From Phytopseudomonas flavescens (GTDB lineage Bacteria; Pseudomonadota; Gammaproteobacteria; Pseudomonadales; Pseudomonadaceae): DNA of 64,000 bases. The notes beneath the pieces are model-generated. The model searched no databases. It saw only the letters and a program-made list of their open reading frames with translations, and was not told where the DNA came from. Every line of letters starts with the position of its first letter. Position 1 is the first letter of the stretch. The translations under genes were made by a program, and so were the position numbers. Positions 8,512 through 16,225 of the stretch are shown here, one piece after another. Location of the stretch: positions 119,442-183,441 of the forward strand of contig NZ_FNDG01000010.1 of assembly GCF_900100535.1 (NCBI RefSeq), written 5' to 3'.

Positions 8512-9549
8512 TCAGGGCGCCGGGTTCGGCTGGGCCTTGTGGATCGCCTCGATACCTTCCAGCACTGCATCGCTGAGTTTCAATTCGCTGCTGGCCAGGT
8601 TGGACTCCAACTGCTGCAGTGAGGTGGCGCCGATGATGTTGCTGGTCACGAACGGCCGTCCGGTGACGAACGCCAGGGCCATCTGCGCCGGGTCCAGGCC
8701 GTGCTCGCGGGCCAGGGCCACGTAGCGCGAGCAGGCCGCCACGGTTTCCGCACCGTTGTAGCGAGCGAAGCGGCTGAACAGGCTGAGGCGGGCGTTCTCC
8801 GGCCGTGCACCGTTCTCGTACTTGCCCGAGAGCATGCCGAAAGCCAGCGGCGAGTACGCCAGCAGGCCGCACTGTTCACGAATCGCCACTTCCGCCAGGC
8901 CCACCTCGAAACTGCGGTTGAGCAGGTTGTAGGGGTTCTGGATGGATACCATGCGCGACAGGCCGCGTGCTTCGGCCAGTTGCAGGAACTTCATGGTGCC
9001 CCAGGGCGTTTCGTTGGACAGGCCGATATGGCGGATCTTGCCGGCCTTGATCTGCTCCTCCAGGGCATCGAGGGTCTCCTCGAGGGGCGTGCAGTCACTG
9101 TCCTGATGCTGGTAGCCGAGCTGGCCGAAGAAATTGGTCGGGCGTTCCGGCCAGTGCAGCTGGTAGAGGTCGAGCCAATCGGTCTGCAGGCGCTGCAGGC
9201 TGGCGTCCAGGGCCGCCACGATATGCTGGCGGTTGTGCTTGAGCTGGGCGTCGCGGATATGGGTGATGCCGTTGCCGGGGCCGGCGATCTTGCTGGCCAG
9301 GATCCAGTCGGCGCGGTCGCCGCGCTGCTTGAAGTACTCGCCGATGATCTGTTCGGTCTTGCTGTAGGTCTCGGCCCGTGGCGGGACCGGGTACATCTCC
9401 GCGGTGTCGATGAAATTGATGCCGTAGGCCTTGGCGCGATCGATCTGGGCGAACGCCTCGGTGGCGTCGTTCTGCTCGCCCCAGGTCATGGTGCCCAGGC
9501 ACAGGGCGCTGACGTTGAGATCGGTTCGGCCGAGCTGGCGGTATTCCAT
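8512..9549 (-). CDS. tas: Tas-like NADP(H)-dependent aldo/keto reductase
   Basis: A 345-residue TIM-barrel oxidoreductase, almost exactly the length of E. coli Tas (346). Visible are the N-terminal MEYRQLGRTDLNVSALCLGTMTWG, the catalytic Asp/Tyr segment NFIDTAEMYP (about residues 48-57), the Lys in ASKIAGP and the His in YQLHWPERP. Family members reduce aldehydes or ketones with NADPH; Tas itself is known only from suppression of a tyrosine auxotroph, so the substrate is open. The ATG at 9549 has AGAGGA upstream; the longer reading begins inside the ribosome binding region. It is divergent from rplM. A remnant of another aldo/keto reductase lies at 39.4 kb. Confidence 0.85.
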   Translation of the reverse strand: MEYRQLGRTDLNVSALCLGTMTWGEQNDATEAFAQIDRAKAYGINFIDTAEMYPVPPRAETYSKTEQIIGEYFKQRGDRADWILASKIAGPGNGITHIRDAQLKHNRQHIVAALDASLQRLQTDWLDLYQLHWPERPTNFFGQLGYQHQDSDCTPLEETLDALEEQIKAGKIRHIGLSNETPWGTMKFLQLAEARGLSRMVSIQNPYNLLNRSFEVGLAEVAIREQCGLLAYSPLAFGMLSGKYENGARPENARLSLFSRFARYNGAETVAACSRYVALAREHGLDPAQMALAFVTGRPFVTSNIIGATSLQQLESNLASSELKLSDAVLEGIEAIHKAQPNPAP

Positions 9550-9720
9550 TGGAGCGTCCTCTGACAAAAGACTCATACAAGCAGGTTGAAATTTTTTTCG
9601 CAATCAGGATAATCCGCCTCCTCTTTCTGCGGTGGAAGTGATGCGCCGCCTGCCGAAGAATCTTGCCGTACGCGGACGCGCTGACCCGAGCCCCCGAATA
9701 GCGCCCGCATCCGGCTGCCT

Positions 9721-9754
9721 TTGACTTGTCAAAGTACGCACTATTCAGTAAGAT
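9721..9754 (+). promoter_or_regulatory. Probable sigma-70 promoter of rplM-rpsI
   Basis: TTGACT (9721-9726) overlaps TTGTCA (9727-9732); TTGTCA is followed after 16 bp by TAAGAT (9749-9754). Transcription would start near 9761, giving a leader of about 35 nt. Which -35 is used cannot be decided by eye. Confidence 0.5.
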
Positions 9755-9796
9755 CCGCCGTCTATTTTTGCTGGGCGGCCCCTGAGGCTATAAAGA

Positions 9797-10225
9797 ATGA
9801 AAACTTTTACCGCTAAACCAGAAACAGTAAAGCGCGACTGGTTTGTGATCGACGCTGCTGGCCAGACCCTGGGTCGTCTGGCTACCGAAATCGCTAGCCG
9901 CCTGCGTGGCAAGCACAAGCCCGAGTACACCCCGCACGTCGACACCGGCGACTACATCGTCGTCATCAACGCCGAGCAGGTTCGTGTGACCGGTGCCAAG
10001 ACCACCGACAAAATGTACTACTCGCACTCCGGTTTCCCGGGTGGCATCAAGTCGATCAGCTTCGACAAGCTGATCGCCAAGGCGCCTGAGCGCGTGATCG
10101 AGACCGCGGTCAAAGGCATGCTGCCGAAGAACCCGCTGGGTCGCGACATGTACCGTAAGCTGAAAGTCTATGCGGGCGCTGCTCACCCTCATACTGCTCA
10201 GCAGCCTCAAGAACTGAAGATTTAA
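9797..10225 (+). CDS. rplM: 50S ribosomal protein L13
   Basis: A 142-residue protein, the standard length, with the family N-terminus [33 protein letters not shown] and the [22 protein letters not shown] block. L13 is an early assembly protein of the large subunit. It forms the conserved L13-S9 operon with rpsI, 14 bp downstream. In E. coli L13 represses its own operon by binding its mRNA leader; the short leader here (about 9761-9796) could carry such a site, but I cannot see a defined structure. Confidence 0.99.
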   Translation: MKTFTAKPETVKRDWFVIDAAGQTLGRLATEIASRLRGKHKPEYTPHVDTGDYIVVINAEQVRVTGAKTTDKMYYSHSGFPGGIKSISFDKLIAKAPERVIETAVKGMLPKNPLGRDMYRKLKVYAGAAHPHTAQQPQELKI

Positions 10226-10239
10226 CGGAATAGTTCATT

Positions 10240-10632
10240 ATGTCGGCGACTCAAAATTACGGCACTGGCCGTCGCAAGACCGCAACCGCACGCGTTTTCC
10301 TGCGTCCGGGCACTGGCAAGATCTCCATCAACAACCGCACCCTGGACACCTTCTTCGGCCGCGAAACTGCCCGCATGGTCGTTCGCCAGCCGCTGGAGCT
10401 GACCGAGACCGTCGAGAAGTTCGACATCTACGTTACCGTCATCGGTGGCGGTGTGAGCGGTCAGGCCGGCGCGATCCGTCACGGCATCACCCGTGCCCTG
10501 ATGGACTACGACGAGACCCTGCGTCCGGCTCTGCGTAAAGCAGGCTACGTGACTCGCGACGCTCGTGAAGTCGAGCGTAAGAAAGTGGGTCTGCGTAAAG
10601 CGCGTAAGCGTCCTCAGTACTCCAAGCGTTAA
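10240..10632 (+). CDS. rpsI: 30S ribosomal protein S9
   Basis: A 130-residue protein with the family start [18 protein letters not shown] and the basic C-terminal tail [14 protein letters not shown], whose final SKR reaches into the P site and contacts tRNA. It is the second gene of the L13-S9 operon and is followed by a strong terminator. Confidence 0.99.
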   Translation: MSATQNYGTGRRKTATARVFLRPGTGKISINNRTLDTFFGRETARMVVRQPLELTETVEKFDIYVTVIGGGVSGQAGAIRHGITRALMDYDETLRPALRKAGYVTRDAREVERKKVGLRKARKRPQYSKR

Positions 10633-10650
10633 TTCGCTGCGGTACGCGGA

Positions 10651-10685
10651 AAACGCCCAGTTTCCTCACGGAACTGGGCGTTTTT
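10651..10685 (+). terminator. Rho-independent terminator of rplM-rpsI
   Basis: AACGCCCAGTTTC / GGAACTGGGCGTT stem with a short loop, followed by TTTTT. Confidence 0.88.
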
Positions 10686-11183
10686 CATTTCCGCTCCCAG
10701 CTAGGGGCTGTTGGCGTTTCAGCCCGGCCCTGTGGGTTGCACGGGAAATCTCACCACCACAACGAAGCTTGCCTAGAAACGTCAACAGGCCCTCCGCCAG
10801 CCTCGCTTCGCCCCCTAGTCATCGCTTCGTTGATGCGCGTCATGAGTCGTCTTGTCGGCCTGTGCGAATCTCGCGCCGGATTGCAGCCAACTGACCTGGA
10901 CGCATGGGCAATGGGACGTCGACCACCAACTTCCCTGCTCGAGCCGACAGGTAACGGTCTGTTTCGACCGCCTGGCTGTAGGAGTGGATTGGAGCCCTGG
11001 GCGAACGTCTAATCGATTGCGGCCCTGTACCGCAGCGTTGCTGAACATGCCCTGCCAAGGTTCCGGCCCTTCGGGAACAGCCTTTCGGATGGTCTCCATG
11101 ACCGCCTGGGCGCTTTTCCGCGACCGACACTTACTTATTAGAGGCCTGAACAACAGGCCGGAAAGCCGATGGGAGACGACTGA
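10686..11183. other. Intergenic region between rpsI and petA
   Basis: About 500 bases. The first part is an 18-bp imperfect terminal inverted repeat element (10703-10793). The remainder contains no supported gene; weak open frames on both strands have no recognizable product. The petA promoter must lie within it but I cannot pick it. Confidence 0.5.
10703..10793. repeat. 91-bp element with terminal inverted repeats
   Basis: AGGGGCTGTTGGCGTTTC (10703-10720) is matched by the reverse complement of GAAACGTCAACAGGCCCT (10776-10793), 16 of 18 positions. The size and ends are like a small non-autonomous palindromic element. No coding capacity. Confidence 0.55.
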
Positions 11184-11777
11184 ATGAGCAATGACGGCGT
11201 GAATGCGGGCCGGCGTCGCTTTCTGGTGGCAGCCACATCAGTGGTTGGGGCTGCCGGAGCGGTGGGGGCTGCAGTTCCGTTTGTGGGGTCGTGGTACCCG
11301 AGCGCCAAGGCCAAGGCCGCGGGCGCTCCGGTCAGGGTCAATGTCGGCAAGATCGAGCCCGGCCAGCAGATGGTCGCCGAGTGGCGAGGCCAGCCGGTGT
11401 TCATCATGCGACGCACCGAGGCGATCTTGAGCAACCTCGGCAAAATCGAAGGGCAACTGGCCGATGCGGACTCCACGCGCTCCGTGCAACCCGCCTACGT
11501 CGACCCCAAGACCCGCTCGATCAAGCCGGAAATCCTGCTGCTGGTCGGGCTGTGCACGCACCTGGGTTGCGCGCCGTCGTTCCGGCCCGAAGTGGCGCCT
11601 GCCGATCTCGGCGAGAACTGGGTCGGCGGCTATTTCTGCCCGTGCCACGGTTCCCGTTACGACCTCGCCGGGCGGGTCTACAAGGCGCAGCCGGCGCCGC
11701 TGAACCTGCCAGTGCCGCCGCATACCTACGAGTCGGCTGACGTGATCATCATCGGCGTGGATCAGGAGCAAGCATGA
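11184..11777 (+). CDS. petA: Ubiquinol-cytochrome c reductase, Rieske iron-sulfur subunit
   Basis: The 197-residue subunit has a twin-arginine signal (GRRRFLVAATS, about residues 10-20) that leads into a membrane anchor of small residues. The [2Fe-2S] ligands are in CTHLGC and CPCHGS, each supplying Cys and His, with the disulfide Cys pair in the same boxes. It accepts an electron from ubiquinol at the Qo site of complex III and passes it to cytochrome c1. The stop overlaps the petB start, so translation is coupled. Confidence 0.98.
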   Translation: MSNDGVNAGRRRFLVAATSVVGAAGAVGAAVPFVGSWYPSAKAKAAGAPVRVNVGKIEPGQQMVAEWRGQPVFIMRRTEAILSNLGKIEGQLADADSTRSVQPAYVDPKTRSIKPEILLLVGLCTHLGCAPSFRPEVAPADLGENWVGGYFCPCHGSRYDLAGRVYKAQPAPLNLPVPPHTYESADVIIIGVDQEQA

Positions 11778-13003
11778 TGAGCAAATTGATGGAGTGGGTG
11801 GACGCACGCTTTCCCGCCACCAAGATGTGGAATGACCACCTCGCCAAGTACTACGCACCGAAGAACTTCAACTTCCTGTACTTCTTCGGCTCCCTGGCCC
11901 TGCTGGTGCTGGTCAATCAGTTGCTCACCGGCGTATGGCTGACCATGAGCTACACGCCCACCGCCGAAGGTGCCTTTGCCTCGGTCGAGGGCCTGATGCG
12001 TGACGTGCGCACCGGGGATACGCCGCACGGCGCGATCCTGCGCTACATGCACTCGACCGGCGCGTCGGCGTTCTTCATCGTCGTCTATCTGCACATGTTC
12101 CGCGGCCTGCTCTACGGCTCGTACCAGAAGCCCCGGGAACTGGTGTGGATCTTCGGCATGCTGATCTACCTGATGCTGATGGCCGAAGCCTTCATGGGCT
12201 ACCTGCTGCCCTGGGGGCAGATGTCCTACTGGGGCGCCCAGGTGATCATCTCGCTGTTCGGCGCCATTCCGTTCATCGGCGACGCGCTGACCGAATGGAT
12301 CCGTGGCGACTACCTGATCTCCGGCATCACCCTGAACCGTTTCTTCGCCCTGCATGTGGTGGCCCTGCCGATCGTCATTCTCGGCCTGGTGGTGCTGCAC
12401 ATCCTGGCGCTGCACGAAGTCGGCTCCAACAACCCGGATGGCATCGACATCAAGAAATACAAGGACGAGAACGGCATTCCACTCGACGGCATTCCCTTCC
12501 ATCCGTACTACACGGTGAAGGATATCGTCGGCGTGGTGGTGTTCCTCTTCGTGTTCTGCTTCGTGGTGTTCTTCTTCCCGGAAATGGGCGGCTACTTCCT
12601 CGAGAAACCCAACTTCGAACAGGCCAACCCGTTCAAGACGCCCGAGCACATCGCGCCGGTGTGGTACTTCACGCCCTTCTACGCGATCTTGCGGGCGATC
12701 CCCGACAAGCTCATGGGGGTGATCGCCATGGGCGCTGCCATCGCCGTGCTGTTCGTGCTGCCGTGGCTGGATCGCAGCCCGGTTCGCTCGATGCGTTACA
12801 AGGGCTGGCTGAGCAAGATCGGCTTGCTGGTGTTCTGCGTGTCCTTCGTCATCCTCGGCGTGCTGGGCGTTCTGCCGCCGACTCCGGGCCGTACGTTGCT
12901 GTCGCAGGTATGCACCTTCCTGTACTTCGCGTACTTCATCCTGATGCCCTTCTACACCAGGATGGAAAAGACCAAACCGGTTCCTGAAAGGGTGACAGGC
13001 TGA
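11774..13003 (+). CDS. petB: Ubiquinol-cytochrome c reductase, cytochrome b subunit
   Basis: A 409-residue polytopic membrane protein (about eight helices) that binds two b hemes. The heme-ligand helices are visible around RYMHSTGASAFFIVVYLHMFRG and ALHVVALPIVILGLVVLHILALHEVG. The Qo-site loop motif, PEWY in most organisms, reads PVWY (in HIAPVWYFTPFY), a variant known in some proteobacteria. Start choice: the ATG at 11774 overlaps the petA stop; a second ATG follows immediately at 11777. The last base is shared with the petC start. Confidence 0.98.
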   Translation: MMSKLMEWVDARFPATKMWNDHLAKYYAPKNFNFLYFFGSLALLVLVNQLLTGVWLTMSYTPTAEGAFASVEGLMRDVRTGDTPHGAILRYMHSTGASAFFIVVYLHMFRGLLYGSYQKPRELVWIFGMLIYLMLMAEAFMGYLLPWGQMSYWGAQVIISLFGAIPFIGDALTEWIRGDYLISGITLNRFFALHVVALPIVILGLVVLHILALHEVGSNNPDGIDIKKYKDENGIPLDGIPFHPYYTVKDIVGVVVFLFVFCFVVFFFPEMGGYFLEKPNFEQANPFKTPEHIAPVWYFTPFYAILRAIPDKLMGVIAMGAAIAVLFVLPWLDRSPVRSMRYKGWLSKIGLLVFCVSFVILGVLGVLPPTPGRTLLSQVCTFLYFAYFILMPFYTRMEKTKPVPERVTG

Positions 13004-13785
13004 TGAGAAAGCTATTTGCTGCATGTGTAGTCGCATTGCTGCCTGCTCTGGCCCTGGCAGCCGGTGGTCATGGCGTGACGCTCGACAAGGCCGACATCGA
13101 CCTGACCGACAAGGCGGCGCTGCAGGATGGCGCGCGGACCTTCGCCAACTACTGCATGGGCTGCCACAGTGCCAAGTTCCAGCGCTACGAGCGGGTCGCC
13201 GCGGACATTGGCGTTTCTGCAGAGCAGATGATGGAAAATCTGGTGTTCACCGATGCCAAGATCGGCGATCACATGAACATCGGCATGAAGCCCGAAGACG
13301 CCAAGCGCTGGTTCGGTGCCGCGCCGCCCGACCTGACCCTGGTCGCCCGGGTGCGTGGCAACGACTGGCTGTACACCTACCTGCGGACCTTCTACGACGA
13401 TCCGGCGAGGCCGCTGGGCGCCAACAACCTGGTATTCCCCAACGTCGGCATGCCCAACGTGCTGGGCCGCCTGCAAGGGCGTCAGTACATGGGCTGCAAG
13501 CAGGTGCAGGTGGTGGAAGACGGCAAGAAACAGTACGACCCGCTGACCGGCACGCCACTCACCCACGAAGCCTGTGAGCAACTGGTGCTCGAGGCGAACA
13601 GTGGCACGCTCAGCCCGCAGGCGTTCGATGACAAGGTGCGCAACCTGGTGACCTTCCTCGCCTACTCGGCCGACCCCAACAAGCTGCACCTGCAGCGCAT
13701 CGGCACCTACGTATTGTTGTATCTGGCGTTCTTCTTCGTGTTCGCCTATCTGCTCAAGCGCGAGTACTGGAAGGATGTGCATTGA
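13003..13785 (+). CDS. petC: Ubiquinol-cytochrome c reductase, cytochrome c1 subunit
   Basis: The 260-residue subunit has an N-terminal signal peptide (MRKLFAACVVALLPALALA), a single c-type heme motif CMGCH (about residue 51), a Met ligand region in the NVGMPNVLG stretch, and a C-terminal membrane anchor (TYVLLYLAFFFVFAYLLKREYW). It transfers electrons from the Rieske centre to soluble cytochrome c. It overlaps petB by one base and is the last gene of the operon; terminator-like repeats follow. Confidence 0.98.
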   Translation: MRKLFAACVVALLPALALAAGGHGVTLDKADIDLTDKAALQDGARTFANYCMGCHSAKFQRYERVAADIGVSAEQMMENLVFTDAKIGDHMNIGMKPEDAKRWFGAAPPDLTLVARVRGNDWLYTYLRTFYDDPARPLGANNLVFPNVGMPNVLGRLQGRQYMGCKQVQVVEDGKKQYDPLTGTPLTHEACEQLVLEANSGTLSPQAFDDKVRNLVTFLAYSADPNKLHLQRIGTYVLLYLAFFFVFAYLLKREYWKDVH

Positions 13786-13903
13786 CCGCAGCTGAACGAC
13801 GTACAGCCTTGTCTGCGCTTACGTTTTTCAACGGCTGCTAAACGCATCCGGTATCATGGCCGACCTGCGCGTTTCCACTGGAGGCACGCAGGTTTTTTTG
13901 TGG

Positions 13904-14050
13904 CTTGCCATCCCTGGCGGTCACCCTTCGGACCGTCGCGAGCGACGTCAAAAATCGCTCCTGGCGATTTTTTGTGACCTGTCTTCCCTGGCGGTCGCCC
14001 TCGCGGGCCGTCGCGAGCGATGTCAAAAATCGCTCCCGGCGATTTGTTTG
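13904..14050 (+). repeat. Two tandem ~74-bp repeats between petC and sspA
   Basis: Each unit contains CCCTGGCGGTC, CGTCGCGAGCGA, GTCAAAAATCGCTCC and GGCGATTT; unit 1 starts near 13911 and unit 2 near 13985, a period of 74 bp with few differences. Each ends in an AAATCGC / GCGATTT hairpin, so both resemble terminators. The sspA frame is open through both units. Confidence 0.8.
13950..13973 (+). terminator. Probable petABC terminator (first repeat unit)
   Basis: AAAAATCGC / GCGATTTTT perfect stem with 5-nt loop and a run of T; the second unit has a similar hairpin at 14027-14045 with an interrupted T-run. Confidence 0.7.
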
Positions 14051-14074
14051 TGCTCTGAAATCTGGAGGATCGCC

Positions 14075-14692
14075 TTGGCTGCGACCAATAGGTTGGCCTG
14101 TTATTCCGACCCGGCCGACCACTATTCCCACCGCGTACGTATCGTGCTCGCCGAAAAGGGCATCGTCGCGGAAATCATCAGCGTCGAGCGCGGCCACTCG
14201 CCCACCAGGTTGCTGGAGGCCAATCCCTACGCGAGTTTGCCGACGCTGGTCGATCGTGACCTGGCGCTGTACGAGCCGACGGTGATCATGGAGTACCTGG
14301 AGGAGCGCTATCCCCATCCTCCACTGATGCCGGTGTACCCGGTGGCTCGTGGCAATACGCGCCTGTTGATGCACCGTATCCAGCGCGACTGGTGCTCGCA
14401 GGTCGACCTGATCCTCGATCCGCGCAGCAAGGAAACCGCCCGTGTCCAGGCACGCAAGGAGTTGCGCGAGAGCCTGACCGGGGTGTCTCCGCTGTTCGCC
14501 GAGAAGGCATTTTTTCTCAGCGACGAGCTGAGCTTGGTAGACTGCTGCCTGTTGCCGATTCTCTGGCGCCTGCCGGTGCTGGGAATCGAATTGCCAAGGC
14601 CGGCCAAACCGCTGCTCGACTATATGGACAGACAGTTCGCCCGCGAGCGTTTTCGCCAGAGCCTGTCTTCCGTCGAACGAGACATGCGCTGA
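14075..14692 (+). CDS. sspA: Stringent starvation protein A
   Basis: A 205-residue GST-fold protein that binds RNA polymerase and modulates transcription in stationary phase and virulence gene control in Pseudomonas. The family N-terminus [26 protein letters not shown] is plain; the thioredoxin-like domain covers about residues 5-85 and the helical domain the rest ([14 protein letters not shown]). I chose the TTG at 14075 because GGAGG lies at 14064-14068, six bases upstream. An in-frame ATG at 13856 would add 73 residues made of the tandem repeat DNA and is rejected. sspB follows 50 bp downstream. Confidence 0.95.
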   Translation: MAATNRLACYSDPADHYSHRVRIVLAEKGIVAEIISVERGHSPTRLLEANPYASLPTLVDRDLALYEPTVIMEYLEERYPHPPLMPVYPVARGNTRLLMHRIQRDWCSQVDLILDPRSKETARVQARKELRESLTGVSPLFAEKAFFLSDELSLVDCCLLPILWRLPVLGIELPRPAKPLLDYMDRQFARERFRQSLSSVERDMR

Positions 14693-14742
14693 CCCATTTT
14701 CCTTGCGCGCCGTAGGTGGCGTGTCCAAGCCCAGGAGGTTTG

Positions 14743-15156
14743 ATGAACTCCAGTCGTCCTTACCTGATTCGCGCGCTCTACGAGTGGATCGTCGACAACG
14801 ATTGCACGCCCCATCTGCTGGTCAACGCGCAATACCCTGGCGTGGAGGTCCCCCAGGGCTTCGTCAGTGACGGGCAGATCGTGCTCAATGTCTCGCCCAC
14901 TGCCGTGCGCAACCTGACCATGAACAACGATGCGGTGAATTTCGAGGGCCGCTTCGGCGGCGTCGCGCACAGCCTGTTCGTACCGGCCCCTGCGGTGCTG
15001 GCGATCTATGCCCGGGAAAATGGACAGGGCATGGTCTTCGACCTGGAACCGCCGGTCGCCCAGGCCGAGGTCGAGGATGTGCAGGACGAGCAGGGGCCAC
15101 CTGACGACGAGCCGCCGCGGCCGAGCGGGCGGCCGAGCCTCAAGGTCGTCAAATAA
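14743..15156 (+). CDS. sspB: Stringent starvation protein B (ClpXP adaptor)
   Basis: A 137-residue adaptor that delivers ssrA-tagged proteins to ClpXP. The dimeric substrate-binding domain spans about residues 4-110 (RPYLIRALYEWIVDNDCTPHLLVNAQYPGVEVP, NFEGRFGGVAHSLFVP). An acidic, proline-rich linker leads to the C-terminal ClpX-docking tail RPSLKVVK, matching the known XB motif (LRVVK-like). The start ATG has an AGGAGG site at 14733-14738. It forms an operon with sspA and ends at a strong terminator. Confidence 0.97.
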   Translation: MNSSRPYLIRALYEWIVDNDCTPHLLVNAQYPGVEVPQGFVSDGQIVLNVSPTAVRNLTMNNDAVNFEGRFGGVAHSLFVPAPAVLAIYARENGQGMVFDLEPPVAQAEVEDVQDEQGPPDDEPPRPSGRPSLKVVK

Positions 15157-15180
15157 GCGGCAGCATCGGCTGCATGCGCA

Positions 15181-15206
15181 AAGCCGGTCGATCGACCGGC
15201 TTTTTT
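15181..15206 (+). terminator. Rho-independent terminator of sspAB
   Basis: AAGCCGGTCG / CGACCGGCTT stem followed by TTTTT. Confidence 0.9.
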
Positions 15207-15365
15207 GTGGTCGTCCCAGACGGTTCGTCAATCGGCGTAATGGCGCTTTGGAATTTCGTGCAATCTGCCTGAGCGGTTTGCCGCGAACATGCAGTTTGCA
15301 CGGGAAATGCAACTGTGTTTGTTTTTAAGTTCATGTTTTTAAAGGATTATTTTTTTTAAAAAAAG

Positions 15366-15380
15366 TGGCACAGCGCTTGC
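15366..15380 (+). promoter_or_regulatory. Sigma-54 (RpoN) promoter of the BON/CsbD genes
   Basis: TGGCACAGCGCTTGC fits the RpoN consensus TGGCAC-N5-TTGC exactly, with GG at 15367-15368 and GC at 15379-15380 (10 bp between). It lies 67 bp upstream of the BON start and is preceded by a very A/T-rich stretch (15320-15365), suited to IHF-type bending. No enhancer-binding-protein site is identified. Confidence 0.75.
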
Positions 15381-15447
15381 GATATCTATCGGGAAGCCAC
15401 AGCCGGTAGTTGGATGTGGCCAACTCGAATAGTCAGGAGTGTTACCC

Positions 15448-15813
15448 ATGAAACAGCCAATCAATAAGTTCGCCTTTGCCGCTATCACTGCGACCGCCCT
15501 GAGCTTGTCCATGGCGGGTACCGCTTTCGCCGATACCTACAGCAGCACCCAGCCGACCATGCTGGCTGCCAACTCCATGGACAAGGCCGAAGAAGCGGTT
15601 TCCGATACCTGGATCACCAGCAAAGTGAAATCTACCTTCCTGGCTGACGATGGCCTGAGCGCACTGGATATCAAGGTCGAAACCAACAAAGGTGTGGTTT
15701 CCCTGTCCGGCGTCGTGAAAACCGAAGCCGAGCGCGATCTGGCCGTGACCAAGGCCAAGGAAATCAAAGGCGTCAAGGCGGTTTCCGCTGACGGCCTGAA
15801 ATCCGCCGACTGA
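15448..15813 (+). CDS. Periplasmic BON-domain protein (OsmY-like)
   Basis: A 121-residue exported protein: signal peptide MKQPINKFAFAAITATALSLSMAGTAFA, then one BON domain (about residues 50-118; SDTWITSKVKSTFLADDGLSALDIKVETNKGVVSLSGVVKTEAE). BON domains bind phospholipid surfaces; OsmY, with two such domains, is an osmotic-stress periplasmic chaperone. Start at the ATG after CAGGAG (15434-15439). An in-frame GTG at 15439 overlaps this site and is less likely. It is followed after a hairpin by the CsbD gene, and both seem to depend on the RpoN promoter at 15366. Confidence 0.85.
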   Translation: MKQPINKFAFAAITATALSLSMAGTAFADTYSSTQPTMLAANSMDKAEEAVSDTWITSKVKSTFLADDGLSALDIKVETNKGVVSLSGVVKTEAERDLAVTKAKEIKGVKAVSADGLKSAD

Positions 15814-15825
15814 TCATGCGTTCGG

Positions 15826-15850
15826 GCAGGCTCCCAGAGCCTGCTTTCTT
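15826..15850 (+). terminator. Hairpin between the BON and CsbD genes
   Basis: GCAGGCTC-cca-GAGCCTGC followed by TTTCTT. It could act as a partial terminator that lowers csbD expression, or protect the 3' end of the upstream message. Confidence 0.55.
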
Positions 15851-15874
15851 CCCTGTGTACAGGAGAGTTGAATC

Positions 15875-16072
15875 ATGAATTCGGACATTATCAAAGGTAA
15901 GTGGAAGCAGCTCAGCGGTGACATCAAGACCCGCTGGGGCAAGCTGACCAACGACGACCTGGATGTCGCCGAGGGCCACAGCGAATACCTGGCTGGCAAG
16001 CTGCAGGAACGCTATGGCTGGACCAAGGAAAAGGCCGAGGACGAGCTACGCGACTTCCGTAGCAAGTACTGA
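15875..16072 (+). CDS. CsbD-family stress protein
   Basis: A 65-residue hydrophilic protein with the full CsbD domain ([34 protein letters not shown], then [21 protein letters not shown]). CsbD-like proteins are abundant general-stress proteins (YjbJ in E. coli) of unknown molecular function, predicted helical bundles. GGAG sits 8-11 bases before the ATG. Pairing with a BON protein is common in Pseudomonas and fits joint stress induction. Confidence 0.9.
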   Translation: MNSDIIKGKWKQLSGDIKTRWGKLTNDDLDVAEGHSEYLAGKLQERYGWTKEKAEDELRDFRSKY

Positions 16073-16107
16073 CCGGTCGCTGGCGTCGCACACGCCACCG
16101 TTTCCCA

Positions 16108-16139
16108 GAAAACCCCGGCCATCATGCCGGGGTTTTCCG
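16108..16139 (+). terminator. Rho-independent terminator after the CsbD gene
   Basis: GAAAACCCCGGC / GCCGGGGTTTTC, perfect 12-bp stem with a 6-nt loop. Confidence 0.85.
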
Positions 16140-16225
16140 TTTTCAGGCGCCATGACTGGCCACAGGTTCAAGTTGGCCTGCATGGAGCCGATACAGTGGC
16201 ACATTTGTCGAACACAGGATGTGTC

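Noticed and set aside
10815..11153. A 112-codon minus-strand frame between rpsI and petA
   Set aside because: No recognisable domain, no convincing ribosome site, and similar open frames occur on the other strand at the same place.
13856..14074. N-terminal extension of sspA from an ATG at 13856
   Set aside because: The added residues are encoded by the tandem repeat, lack SspA similarity, and a perfect GGAGG precedes the TTG at 14075.
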